Source: Phocoena phocoena (taxonomy: Eukaryota; Chordata; Mammalia; Artiodactyla; Phocoenidae). Taken from it: DNA of 64,000 nucleotides. The notes beneath the pieces were generated by a model. That model had not been told where the DNA came from. It saw only the letters and a list, made by a program, of their open reading frames with translations, and ran no database searches. Shown here piece by piece: positions 11,446 through 24,800 of the stretch (the stretch's first letter is position 1; each line of letters opens with the position of its first letter). The stretch covers positions 93,030,894 through 93,094,893 of the forward strand of contig NC_089228.1 in NCBI RefSeq assembly GCF_963924675.1, in the 5' to 3' direction. The position numbers were made by a program, and so were the translations under genes.

Positions 11446-14400
11446 CCTGAGGGAAAAGCAGGATGATGTTGAGAAGGACCCCACTGCTATGGTAGAAATG
11501 AAGGGTTCGAAGACAACCGATTTCTTAAGCTCTATACAAGGTTCACGGACACAGTGATACCAGGAACCATAGGAGCCTTGCTGTCACCTGGAAATCTCAG
11601 CATTGTGGCAGACGCTGGGGTTACGGGGCGCACAGGGGTACGTGCCTGTAAAAAGCATGCGTCTCGGTGATGGCTCGGTAGAGCCCGCTGGCCGCCCGGG
11701 TGCTGATCATCTTGAACAAGAGCACGATGCTGTTCCCAGACCCCTTGGTGATGGTGAGGTACACGTTCTTCCCTGACTGGGTAGCCATCTGCATGACAGG
11801 GTAAGCGATCCTGAAATGTGGGAAGAGAAAAGTGAGCAAGCCCAGGGAGACGGGTCACCGTGTGTGCGCTTCTGAGGGTTCCCACGTGCTCAGGGCCCAG
11901 CCATAAAGCCAGACGCTCTGCCTGGGACCATCAGATAGGCACCCTGCTCCCTAGGTATGAAGGCTCTTTGAAAAGAGCTGGAGAGGAGTACTGGCGCAAG
12001 TTTTGGAGTGAGTGTGAGTGTTGAGTGTGTGTGTGTGATGTGAGTGTGTGTGTGAAATGAGATTTTTATAGCCGTGGATGACATGTGAAAAATATTAACT
12101 CTGTCACATCAGTACACTTGAGCCTATATTTAAAAAAATATATTGGAATGGTTATCAAGGCCTGAATAAAATGAATGTACCTACCCAAAATGAAACACAT
12201 TATTCCTAAAGGATGACTGTCTAGTAAATCCCTCTCCATTTCCTATTTTCACCATCAGAGCTACAAAAGTACATACACACGTAGGTCTAAACAAAAATTT
12301 AAGACTTGGGTTACCTATTAATTGGGCTGAAGTCATCTTTACAAATTGAGATTCCTTCAGGTCCAACCCCAATGAGGAGTTTCTGCCCTTCGCTGTCCCT
12401 CACAGAGTGCCATTCTGTGCCGTAGTTTTCCATTGCAGACACAATCTGCAAAACCTGGTATTCAGCCGAAGCCTGGCTGGTCCCCTCCAACTCCTTATGC
12501 TTTGCCACAATGCTGCAAGACACCAAAAGGGCAGAGAGGCATACAGAGAGATTAACTGATGTAGTCTTCAGAGATAAATCGGTATCATTTTTACTAGTGA
12601 ATTATACTGACACTGTCATTTACGAATCACAAAAACTCAAAGCTATATACTACTGATATTTCATTTATTTAGCAAACTTATTGTAAAATGCTTTTAAGAC
12701 ACTGTTCAAGATCTCAACTATTAAATCATTAGGAGAAAAAACTATTGGGGATGCCAGACGGGGATGAATTAAAAGAACTATGGAAAATCTCTAAAAATAT
12801 ACATAAGAAATTTATACGTAGCAATGTCTCATGCCATTTGTCTAGATTTGCTTTCTAAGTTTCATTACAATATAGCATTATATGGGATTGATTAGGTCAT
12901 TTGCAACTGAAAAATGCAGGATCTATTTTACCTATTGGGGCAGACAGCCTCCAATACCGTCCTTAAAGGTCCCCACCTCCTGGTATCCATGCCCTCCTGT
13001 AACTTCCTTGAGTGTACGCTGGAGTAATGACTTGCTTCTAATGTACAGAATATGGCCAAAGTGATGTGCTGTCACTCACTTCTGAGATTAAGTTATAAAG
13101 AGACTTTGAATCCGTCTTGGGTGTTTGCTCTTGCTCTGACTCAACTGCTCGTCCTTGGGGAAGCCAGTCCCCACGTTATCAAACAGCCCCCCCCACCACC
13201 GAAGAGGCCGCCGTGGTGAAGGCACAGGCCAGCCAACAAGTCACCTGAGCCAAACTGGAAGCAGATCCCTCCCTCGTGTGAGCCTTCAGATGAGACTGAA
13301 CCCCCCCAGCAGCTTGACTGCAGCCTCCTCAAAGATCTGGAGCCAGAGAACCCAACCGGGCCACGGCCAGATTCCTGACCCAGAGAACTGTGAGATGGTT
13401 TTGTTGTTTTAAGCCACTAAGTTTAGGGGGGGGCAACCCTGTTACCCAGGAATAGATAATTAAGACATCTTTGTTAGGTCTCTTGGTTTAATCCTTGCTG
13501 GGATGAAGAAAATGCCGATAAACATGACAGACTTTTTAAGAGATACGCATTCTTAAAAGGTCAGAGATTTTACAATTCCTGTTATATAGTATTCTGTATA
13601 AGGGCATTTATTTGTGTGGATTATGTTTTGTGTTTGTAAGTTTCTCAAAGAAAAGGCTAAGAATCTCTTGAAAATAGTTGGTTATATTGGGCAATGGTCT
13701 AGTCTCAACCTCACAAATTACCTGTATTTATCAAGGTTTGATTTTCTTCTGGAAATTCTTATAAATTTGCTAGATCTATGACAATAAACATGAGCGTGAA
13801 CTGCAGCCTCACCTGTTCAAGGTGGCACTGGAGAGCTCCTTGGCACACAGCTCTTCATAGCTGTACTTGGCTGTGTTCTGGTTATAGTCGCCAAACTTGG
13901 TCTGGGCCAGGAGGGCACTGAGTTCCACTGCTTGCTCTGGTGAACACTGGAGGTGGCCTGCCAGGAGGGCCTCCTTGATATGCAAGAAAAAGATATGCCT
14001 GCAAAGCAATGTGAGAGTGAGGTTATGCTGAGGGACTAACTTGGTATCGGACCCAACCGCTTAGCAACTTCATAATCCCATTTAAGTAAGGAAAAGAGAG
14101 CAAGGAAGAAGGCTACCTTAAAAATGCTTACAGTTACAGACCCTTTTTTATCATGAGTAGTAAGGCAAATTAAGTCTAAGGATTAAGTTTCTCTGAAACA
14201 AAAAGTCTTAACCCAAACAAAACAAGTCTAACTATGACAAGTTCAGTAACATTCAAGTTACAAAATGTAAAATAATTATATACATGTTTCTGCATTACAC
14301 TATTTAAAAAAAATGATCTTAATCAGAAAAACTTTATCTTGACCTGTAATTATTATCTTACGAGCCTCACCTTTATTCAAATGACCCTCAAATCTCTGGG

Positions 14401-17400
14401 TTTTTTTTTTGTTTGTTTGTTTGTTTGTTTGCAGTACGCAGGCCTCTCACTGTTGTGGCCTCTCCAGTTGCAGAGCACAGGCTCCGGATGCGCAGGCTCA
14501 GCGGCCATGGTTCATGGGCCCAGCCGCTCCGTGGCACGTGGGGTCTTCCTGGACCGGGGCACGAACCCGCGTCCCCTGCATCAGCAGGCGTACTCTCAAC
14601 CACTGCGCCACCAGGGAAGCCCCAAATCTCTAGTTTTAACCCCAACTTCTCTCCTAAGGATCATATTCAAATATCCAAGCGCTAACAGGCTTCTCCACTG
14701 GATGGTCTTCAGTATCCCAATTTCACCTTCTTCAAAGCCAAACTTTCTTCCCAAACCCACTTTTTCTCCCAGTGGAAACCAGAGATTGATTTGTTATTTT
14801 TACCACAGACTCACTTTTGACTCTTCATCTTCCTTCTGTCTCTGAAAACTCTTTAAATCCAGTTCCATTTTTCCCATTTTTACCTCCTCTATCGTACTTG
14901 TAGCTCTCAACTGTCAGAGAATTTACAATATCCTCTAAGCTGATCTCTCTGCTAGACTCTGTGAATCCATCTTCCAAGCTGCTTGCTTCTGATATAAACT
15001 TGCCATTTCTCCGCTCAGAATCCTTCAAGGGATCCCCATTGTTTGCCAAGGAAGCACACGGTCAGCATGAACCCAGGGTTCTCCACATCTGGCCCCAGAT
15101 TTCCAGCCACATCTCCTGTCATTCCCTCCAGCCACTATGTCCCAGGAAAGGGACAATTCCTCCTTCTGGAAAAACCAAGTACATTCACGCCCCCACGTCT
15201 CTGGTCTTGCTGTTCCCTCTGTCCTGAAGGCCACTCCTCCTGTCCCCTCATTTGGATACCCTTTTGTCTATATCACAGGCAAACTATCTATTCCTCTATT
15301 ATATTTGACGTGTTCTAACTTCTAGTATTTAGCTGCGCCTGAGCTGACTTCATAAGTGCCTCTAACATCAGAGAGTTCTATAAATGTACGTAAAACTACA
15401 CGTGGTCTGCAACTAGTTTATATTCCCATCCTGGTTTCATTCCATCTGAGCCTGTCCTAATTGTATACAACACTGTATTCTACATTTACCGAAAGGTATG
15501 TGAGAATTAGAAATCCTGGAAAACTTCAGATATTGTTGCCTGCCAATCCGTGTTGCCTAAGATTCTGAACAGAGTATCTGAACTGTCATAGGCACACTGG
15601 CCTGGATTATGAAATCTGCCTCTGGCAAATGTATAACCTTCCTTGGATGACTCAATACAGCCTCTCAAACATGCTGCAAAGCCATACTATTCCTTCTGTT
15701 AACAAATGAATTATGATCATCATTGTAAAGCTCTGAACAGGGTTCCTAAATTCCCCCCCTTCAGCTGGAAACCCTTATTCCAGTCCTCGAGATGCTTTTA
15801 TTTATATGCTAGCCTTGTGTCTGACATCCAGGTAGAAGGGATAACGTGAACAATGCAAAAAGAAGGAGGCAAGGGAACTTGAGGCTAGAAATACAAGGAG
15901 GGGCTCTGATGAGAGTCTCAAAACTTCAGGCTGACAAGAGCCATTTAATCCTCCTTTAAGAAATGTTTAAATTCAACATTTTGTGCCTTCTATAATGATA
16001 AAGAAATGTTTAAAATTATCAGACTCTGCCAAACACTGCAGTTTTTTCTTTATTCAAAGCCCCCTATGAAGAAGTCACAGTGAAGAATGCATAATAGCAC
16101 TGGAAGAAGATAAGCATGGTTTTTATTAACCCAAACATCTGCTTGTCTTTAAAGTATTTCTGACATACTGCTAAACTGAGAAGGGGGTCCTTACTGGGGC
16201 AAAGAAATAACTACAAAAATAACTTGTTTTAAAATAGCTATCTGAGGACTGAGGTCTAGCCGTCCCTTAAAATCCTGGTGTCACAACACTGCTTCAGCCC
16301 TCAGAAAGCTTTTTAGAGGACTGTTCGGTAAACGTCATCTTGATTAAGGTGCCACTGTCTCTGCATTCATCAGTGGACATGTTAGTAGGGAACAAAAACT
16401 TAAATACATACTTCCATTAAAGAAGAAAGTATGTGCTGAAAGATTTTAAGGGTATCACCCAAACTAAGTCTTCTCGATTTAATTACTGCTTATGTGAAAA
16501 TGTCTCTTAACTTATTTCCTAAGTATTAAGTTAGAGACTAGTTTAGCCTGCAAAAGAAGAGTTTCAAAATTGATCCAATTTCCTTTTCCAAACTATCCAG
16601 GACCGACTTCTGGACAGACAGCTGTCAAAATCAAAAGCAAAGCAGCAGCAGTAACAAAATGTTAACAGGTGGTCAGCAGCCTGAGAGTAATGTGATCCTT
16701 CCTCGGTCTGGGAGTCAGAATTTTTCAAAAGGAGGTGGGGGACAATAGCCTTTTCAACATACTCCACATTCTCGGCTGCATTGCGGTCGATACGCTGTGA
16801 GTACAAAAATCCTCCTCCTTATCATTTACAGAAACTTTCTGGTAAGGCCCTTCCTGCATTTTGCCGTTTCATGGCTATAAAGCAACCTTTTCATTTCAAG
16901 TCAACAAATCTGCCACGCATCGCCACTGTGCCAAGCCCTATGCCGGGGTCCCAGGGTGAATATATCTGATGGCTCCTGTTTCGATGGAAGGTACAGCCTT
17001 TTGGTGTCAAGGAATGTATCCTATCAAAATAACTCTGGCTACAAACTGGCTCTTGGGTGATAAGTTTATGCTCTCCAGGAGAAGAGCACGTGCAGCAGTG
17101 ACAGCAAAGGTCACAGCGGTGGCAGGCCATCTGCAGACTCTATTTAATGTGGTCTTTCGAAGAGGGAGAATGGCAGGGCATGCAGAAACATTTCCACACG
17201 GAATCCAGTGATGGCTCAATAATTAGGGGTGGTTTTCAGTCAAGTATTTTCTCCTATTATTTTCTCTCCAACCATCTGGCCTGTAACTGTCTGGCTCATG
17301 GATTTCCCCCCACCCCACACACCTCCCATTTCGTAAAGTGGTTAAAAGTTACCAATAATATCAAAATGAGCAGATGTGGTCAAAGAAGTCAGGCCTGCAG

Positions 17401-18832
17401 TGGTTTTTTTTTTAACTAAAGATCAAAAGTGGTTGGCCTATCTAATTCAATTTAGGCTACATGCTAGAATCATAAACAGAAAGAAAGGCTTTGGAAAAAA
17501 TGATTTCTTTGTCTTAAGCAAATGTCTATGAATATGTCCTAACAGACAGAAGCTCATTTTCTAAACATTGTTCTGGTTGCACCCTGAAATTCATGACTCT
17601 TCAAGCTTTACCCAGTTACTAAGAAAATGGATACACTTTCAATATATGGATGGGGTTTGGAGCCCCAAAGTGAAACATTCTAGCTAACTCATGTCTTTGC
17701 ATTTAATGAATTCAAACTTGCTGCAGCATTAGAGAAGACTTAAAAAAAGGGGGGGGGGGCGATAAATATAAGGATATGTCATATTTTAATTTTAAAAAGA
17801 GTCGCATATCCTTAATGTATTTTTGTTTCAGAGTCTGTACTTCAGATTTCCTCTATGTTTAAAATGAACTCCTTTCCATAGCTTTACGGAATAAAGTTAG
17901 GTCATTTATCTTTTGAGAACTGTAATCAGAGCACTCTCCTCTAAACCCTGGCTTGTCTCATAAAGAAATCATCTAACAATCAAAGCAGAACTCTCTGCAA
18001 ACCAATCGGGAGTTGTTGATCTGCTCATCACAGTTACTCTCAATTACTGCCCTCCAGTTATCTTCCCAGTTACATAATTTTGAAGAGCTTTTCATGACAC
18101 AAATATAAAACAACTATCTCCACACTTACTATTAAACTCAAAATTAAGTAACTAATCTAAGACATCTCGAAAATGGCTAAGTAGCTATTTTTAAAAAGTC
18201 TCCAGTCCTAATAACTGAAGTGAATTTCTCCCCAAGAGACTGACTGAACTTGGCCCTCCTTTGTAATGGCTGGTTTGTCCCTCACAGAGCGAGACACCCA
18301 CTGAGATCACCCATATGCCCGCCTCAGTCCAATGAGTCATTAAACCACAAGCTCTAACTGCCAAGTTATATTTAAAAATTATCAAGTCACAACAGAATTG
18401 CTATAGGTTTGTTTCGTATCTTAAATTCCAGTGAAACAAAAATCAGTTCAAGATAGATCACAGGCCTAAATGTAAAAGCTACAACTGTAACCCTTTTAGA
18501 ACTAAACATAGGATATGAGTATCTTCACGACTTGGAGGTAGGTTCCCCTCAGGATGCAGTCAGCAAAAACCGTAAAAGAAAGAAGTGGATAAATGAGACT
18601 TCACCAAGGTTAAAAACTTCTACTCATCAAAAAGCATCAAAGGGGCTTCCCTGGTGGCGCGGTGGTTGAGAGTCCGCCTGCCGATGCAGGGGACGCGGGT
18701 TCGTGCCCCGGTCTGGGAAGATCCCACATGCCGCGGAGCGGCTGGGCCCGTGAGCCATGGCCGCTGAGCCTGTGCGTCTGGAGCCTGTGCTCCACAACGG
18801 GAGAGGCCACAGCAGTGAGAGGCCTGCGTACC

Positions 18833-18874
<42 letters not shown>

Positions 18875-21800
18875 CATCAAAAACACAGGAAAAAAAAATG
18901 CACTTCTAAAACATATATCTGACAAAGGACTAGCATATATAAAGAATCTGTGCAGCCCAAAAGTAAAGACAACAACTCGATAAAACGGGCCAGCGATGAA
19001 TAGATACTTCGCAAAAGACGTACAAAAGGCCAATAAGCACCTGAAAGTGTTATTAATCAACAGAGATGTAGAAATTAAAACCACAATGTGCTACCACTAT
19101 AAACCCACCTGAAACCTGGCAGGGATGTAGATGCACTGGTCCCCTGTACATTGCTGACAGGAGTACAGAATGGTACAATTGCTTCAGGAAAAGATGCGGC
19201 AGTTACTTATAAGCTAAACCATTACCTCCTCTAGGACCCAGCTCTTCCATTCTTATTTACTCAAGAGAAATGAAAACACATGTCTACAAAAGACTTGTGC
19301 TTGAATGCTCAGAGCAGCTTTAGTCACGATAGCTGGAAAACAGGTATTCATCATAGGAGTATGCATAAACAAACAGCAGCACGTTCCTACAGTGGAATAC
19401 TATCCAGCAATAAACAGGAACGAGCCGCTGACGTATACAATAAGATGATGGGTCTCGAAAAATGTATGATGAACAAAAGGAACCGGACACAAAAGAGTAC
19501 ATACTGTGCGATTCCACTGACATGAAGTAGAACAGGCATCACTAAACTATGCTGGAAAAACATACAACCTGGTTGTGGGGTGGCGGTAGGGAAGGGGGGG
19601 GTGGGAACGACTGCAGAGAGGCATGAGAGAACTTTCTGGAGTGATGGTTAATAGTTGATAAGGGTTTTGTTTAAACAGGTACATCCATTTGCCAAAACTC
19701 ATTAAGTGGTATATTAGGATTTAGGCATTTCATCATATATAAATCTTGTATCAATCAAAAGAAAAAAAAGAACTGTAGGCAAATACTGAGTTCTAGTTAG
19801 TGATACGCATACTGAAGTATTTAGGGAGATGTGTACTCACACACAACTTATTTTGAAAAGCATGAAAAAATTGACTGATGGATGGATAGAGGGATGAGTA
19901 AATGGATAAATATGTGATAAAGCAAGTATATTAAACTGTTAATAGTAGAATCTAGGTATTGGGTGTTCACTGTAAAAATTTTCAACTTATCCGTACATGT
20001 GAAATTTTTCATAGTAAGAGGTTGAGAAAAATAACACCAGTAAAAATCCCTAGGGTCAAGGTTCAGAATTCAAATGAAGAGCCACACGTAAAATGAACCA
20101 TCACATCTACCACACTTCATGGAAGGCTTACAATTGACAAACCTGTCACAGCCAATAATTACCAAGTCAGGTCTCTATTCAGGTTTAAGGAAATCCTTCT
20201 CAAAGCCCAAAATGCAAAATGGGAATCACCGATAAATTTGCTTTCTCCTCAGGCTCCAAGGCAGTTAAAAGATAAGGAGGGTACAGGTGAGGGAAATTCC
20301 TAAGTTCAAAAGTAGTTACAACTCACAGCAGAAAAACACTTGGAAGCATAAAATCTGGACTTCTAAAAAATATGATTACTTACAGTAGATAGCTGTCCCT
20401 AGGCAAACAACAGTTTGGGCAATCTTGTAGTTTAAGAGCGTTAACTACAATCTCTTTCTCAACAATTTAGATTAGCGTGGAGGGCTATCAGGTCCAGAAG
20501 AGGTCTGGGATCGGGCTGTAGTGGTACACGACTCAGAGAATAAATAAACCTGGAACCTGACCCCACTGGTCACCCTGAATCTGCCCTTTGTAAATATTCA
20601 AATTTTTACATATTCAAATTTTATTTATGACATTCATCTAATATTCAAATTTTTATTCATAATGACATTCAAAATGAACAGTTCATTTTGGTTACATAAA
20701 AATCAATTTCTCAATGTTCTCTGATATTTCATACAGATATATAAGTATCAGAAATTCACAAAGAGACTGAAGGGGCCCAGGCGGGCAGTCTGTGGCTAAA
20801 ATAACCATATACCACCACAAACATCCCATACTCTGAACAGAAAGAAAAACTTGATAAATAAGAATTCAGAAATGTAATTAATACTTTCTTTGGAAATAAT
20901 ATACACGTCTGTCTTTACCGTTTTTTACTTTCCTGGAGCCTATGTTGTATTTGGGCATACCAAAAAAGAAACAGAATGTGTCATTCCACTCTTAGGCATG
21001 TGGTTGACATGAAGAGCATGACACTCCTGCAATGCATCCTATGGAATTTACCCATCCTGAACCACACAAAGGTAAATTCTGTAATCAACCTTTCCCATCG
21101 TGACAATGTGTTTTGTTTTAAATTTATTTATTTTATTACTTTTGGCTGCGTTGGGTCTTCGTTGCTGCGCGCCGGCTTTTCTCTAGTTGTGGTGAGCGAG
21201 TGCTACTTCGCTGCGATACATGGGCTTCTCATTGCGTGATGATGTTTTATAAGACTTTGAATGTGATTACAGGCACTGGTTAGGGTCAATGTGATTCAGC
21301 TGTGTACTGATTTGAGATTATCAACCCCACCTGCCTATAGTTTGCATGTGGCATTTGCTTTGTGGGTTTCAGTGATGCCATCTTCCTTCGATTTTCACTT
21401 GTCTAAGTAATATTTGTTGAGAGACAGGGAAAATTTGAGTTTAATAAGTAGTCAGGACCTACAAATTGGGTGAAATTAGATAAAGTGAGCCTGCGGCTTG
21501 AAAACTATCTGAACTTCATAAAAGGTCCAGCAGCGTGGTAGTTCATTCTAGATAAGAACAACCACAATGAACAAACGCCTTGGAATGAGGTAGAGGGGGC
21601 GAAGGAAGGAAGCAAGCAAACAAAAGAATGCCAAGCACTGAGCAAATTCTTAACTGAGAAAAATCACTACAAAACATTTTTTAGTGGTGAGAATTCTTTT
21701 AGACATTCTCAAACTTTTCAGGTTATAGAAGCAAACTGGCAAACATTTCAATACCTATAAGAAAATTTATATTATCACAGTATCAGTTAACCCTATTTTT

Positions 21801-24800
21801 TTTTATTTCCAAGTTCTTAATTCATTGATTCAACAAATATTTACACACCAAGCACTTGCTAGATTCTGGGTATACAAGGTTGATCAGCTCCTTGCTTAAT
21901 GGAATTTTAGATTATTAGAGCGGCTGACAATAAGCAAATTGTCACATAAGTAAATGGAGTGTTACACACTCATTAAATGCTATAAAGGAGAGCTACACGA
22001 TGTCTTGGGAGAGTTTAGTCTCCTGAGCACGCCTGGAGAAGGCTTCCCCGGGGAGTGATGAGTGAGCTGGGGTCTGAAGCCAAACGCATCACTGCTCGCG
22101 ACTTTTAAGGTCCTAATGAGATGCAACGTTCAGGATTATAGCATTTCCATGAACATGTAGTTCAGCACTCACGGAGCCCCTGTATTGGGATTGGTTTCTG
22201 GGATAGAGGATTCAGGTGTTGGTAAGTCTTAACCAAGCAGGGTGCCTCTAGCAAAGAACACAGAGCTCTGCTAAAATGTGGCAGTCAAGGAGAAACAGAA
22301 AGATTTTACTGGGAATGGATGGTATAATTACCATCCCTGAAGATGAAGCATATAATTCTCTAATCTCTGGTTTTGAAAATGTTGACAAAATCTGGTCTGA
22401 ATTGCTGTGAATAACCGAAAGCCTTTGAAAGGTAATAATTTCAAAGATGATTATGATTTCAGATTTACTTCTGGAATATATTAATTTCACTTTTCGTTTT
22501 AATCCATAGCATGGCAAACATCTGCTGAAAACACCTGCTGTCGCCAATCTCTGAAAGGTGCCAGCTGAGTCTAAACAAAACTCTCTGGTTACTTTCCAGA
22601 ATCCCCCATTCCAGAGCAAACATAATTATCCAGGTAAAGAATCAAATCTAAAATGAGGCCACATCAGAGGCCAGACTAACTCTATCTACCAATCTAAGCA
22701 GACATTGGATATATTTTTTCTCTCTTCAGAGAAATGTATTTAGAAAAGCATTAGGAAAATAATATGGAGAGGAAGCAGAAGCCAAGAAAAAAAAAAAGTC
22801 TACTGCTAGAAGGAATTTAAAGAATCTCTTTCGGGGTTTTCAGTTGGGCTCAAGTTTTGGAAGGCTGTACATGCTGGTGGCAGACTGCTGAGCTGGACCC
22901 AGAACGCAGGGGCTTCTGCCTTGCCCCTAGAGCTCTGCTCTTACAGACGGGCCTTCCTGCCTGTCATTCTCACAGCAGCCTTCCTAATCTAATGCAAACT
23001 AATATATTAACTGGCCCCCAGTCAGGCCAGCTACTGTGAGCAGGCTGCTTTAATTGTCCACAGAGACAACTTGGCTAGGATATTTCAGCACCATTTAATA
23101 AACTGTCCAGACACTTTCTGCGTATTAAATGGAAATGACTTATGACTTGACTTCATGACTTGATGAAGAGCTGGGAAAATATCACCTCTCATAACTGGAC
23201 TGGCAAAGCTGAGCTTACTCACCATGTAAACACATCTATTTTATTTTCATGGTATTTTATATAAATATTTTACAACAAATGATTAAATATCAAAAAAGTT
23301 TATCAACCAGCTTTATCTTGATAACATAACATTAGGGAAAATAAGTATTTCTGTTCCGTAGTATCATGCACATAAACACAATGCTAAACGTAACTACATT
23401 TGACACAGCACAACTACTGAGCCTAATGAAAAGGTACAATGCTAGCTACAATGCACTTCATCTAGTTATTACAGCAGAATGCTATATAAACTTTAGGTGG
23501 CATTTTCTTCAAATTCTGTATCTATTTCAGAGAACCCCACAAAAACAAGTAAAATACACCAATATTTTAGAAGTCAAAATCACATGAATTTTTCAGTATA
23601 ATTTCAAAAGGAATGAAAATCAATTAAAATTACCTAGCCTAACTAGGTATGTGCAATGTTTGAGTGCTATTAGACTTGAATCTCGAGTCAAAGTCAATTC
23701 AGTCAATAAAGTAGGAAATTTGATTCCAATTCTAATTCATAAAATATCTCTATTTCTTGCATGAATAGAATGGAGCTGATAATAGTTATTAACTCTATTA
23801 CAAGAAAGCACAGGTAAAGACTAGTAGCAAATTGTAAAATCTGTAAGCATTTATAATACAGATGTATGTATTATATTATGACTGCAGCCACTGGGTTTTT
23901 TTTAAGATTATTTGATCTGGACCATTTTTTTAAAGTCTTATTGAAGTTTTTACAATATTGCTTCTGTTTTATGTTTTGGTTTTTTGGCCACGAGGCATGT
24001 GGGATCTCAGCTCCCCAACCAGGGATCAAACCCGCACCCCCTGCATTGGAAGAGGAAGTCTTAACCACTGGACCGCCAGGGAAGTCCCTCAGTCATTGTT
24101 TAAATGATGTATTTGGTCCTCCAAGTTTCTGCAGATTTAAAAAATAAGTCTGTGTCATCAAAATAGATTTGAATCTGGAGGCCCTGTAGTAATTGCAAAA
24201 TAATGATAAAGCTACACAATGAAAATTCCAAGGTGTTTTATATATATATGTATTATTTTCTCTTACTCAACTGCAAGTTATCACACTGAAGTGCAAAGTG
24301 GAAGCATTCACAAATCCGCTTTAATGTAAAAAAAAAAAAAAAACCCAACCTATCCTGATTCACATAGACAGCGAAAACATCCTTAAATATGAAATCACTT
24401 GAATATTTTGCAACACATTTTCAGGAGCACTAAGAATTCAATAATACTAGCTTCCCTCAGATACAAACTTGAACACGTCTCTCACCATTTAAAGCTCCAT
24501 AAAAAGGCAAAGGAGAGATTTCAAATTCAAATAAATAGTACTTCAAAATATGTGTCTATACGTCCTTTGGTAAACAACCAAAACAATGACATGTTAAAAA
24601 CTCTTAAAGGATATGGCTCACTCATTACTCATAATTCTCACGCTCACATTTTTTATGTGCACAGCAAATTTCCAATCCAAAGGATTATGAAAAACATTAG
24701 AACTGAGATCCAAAGTTTACCGTGTTTAAAAGTAGTCATTTTCCTTTTTCTTTTTTTTTTTTACATGCCACTATAAGATTTAGGTCTCTTGCATTTCCGC

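Noticed and set aside
11636..11650. GT five bases beyond the exon 5 end as the real donor
   Set aside because: It would add five bases and shift the frame into exon 6; the GC donor gives exactly 445 residues.
18901..19560. Possible coding gene in intron 2 (81-residue plus frame)
   Set aside because: It is the decayed end of L1 ORF2, with stops and frameshifts.
24399..24776. 125-residue frame in MYLIP intron 2
   Set aside because: AT-rich sequence, Lys/Ile/Asn-heavy composition and no recognisable domain.
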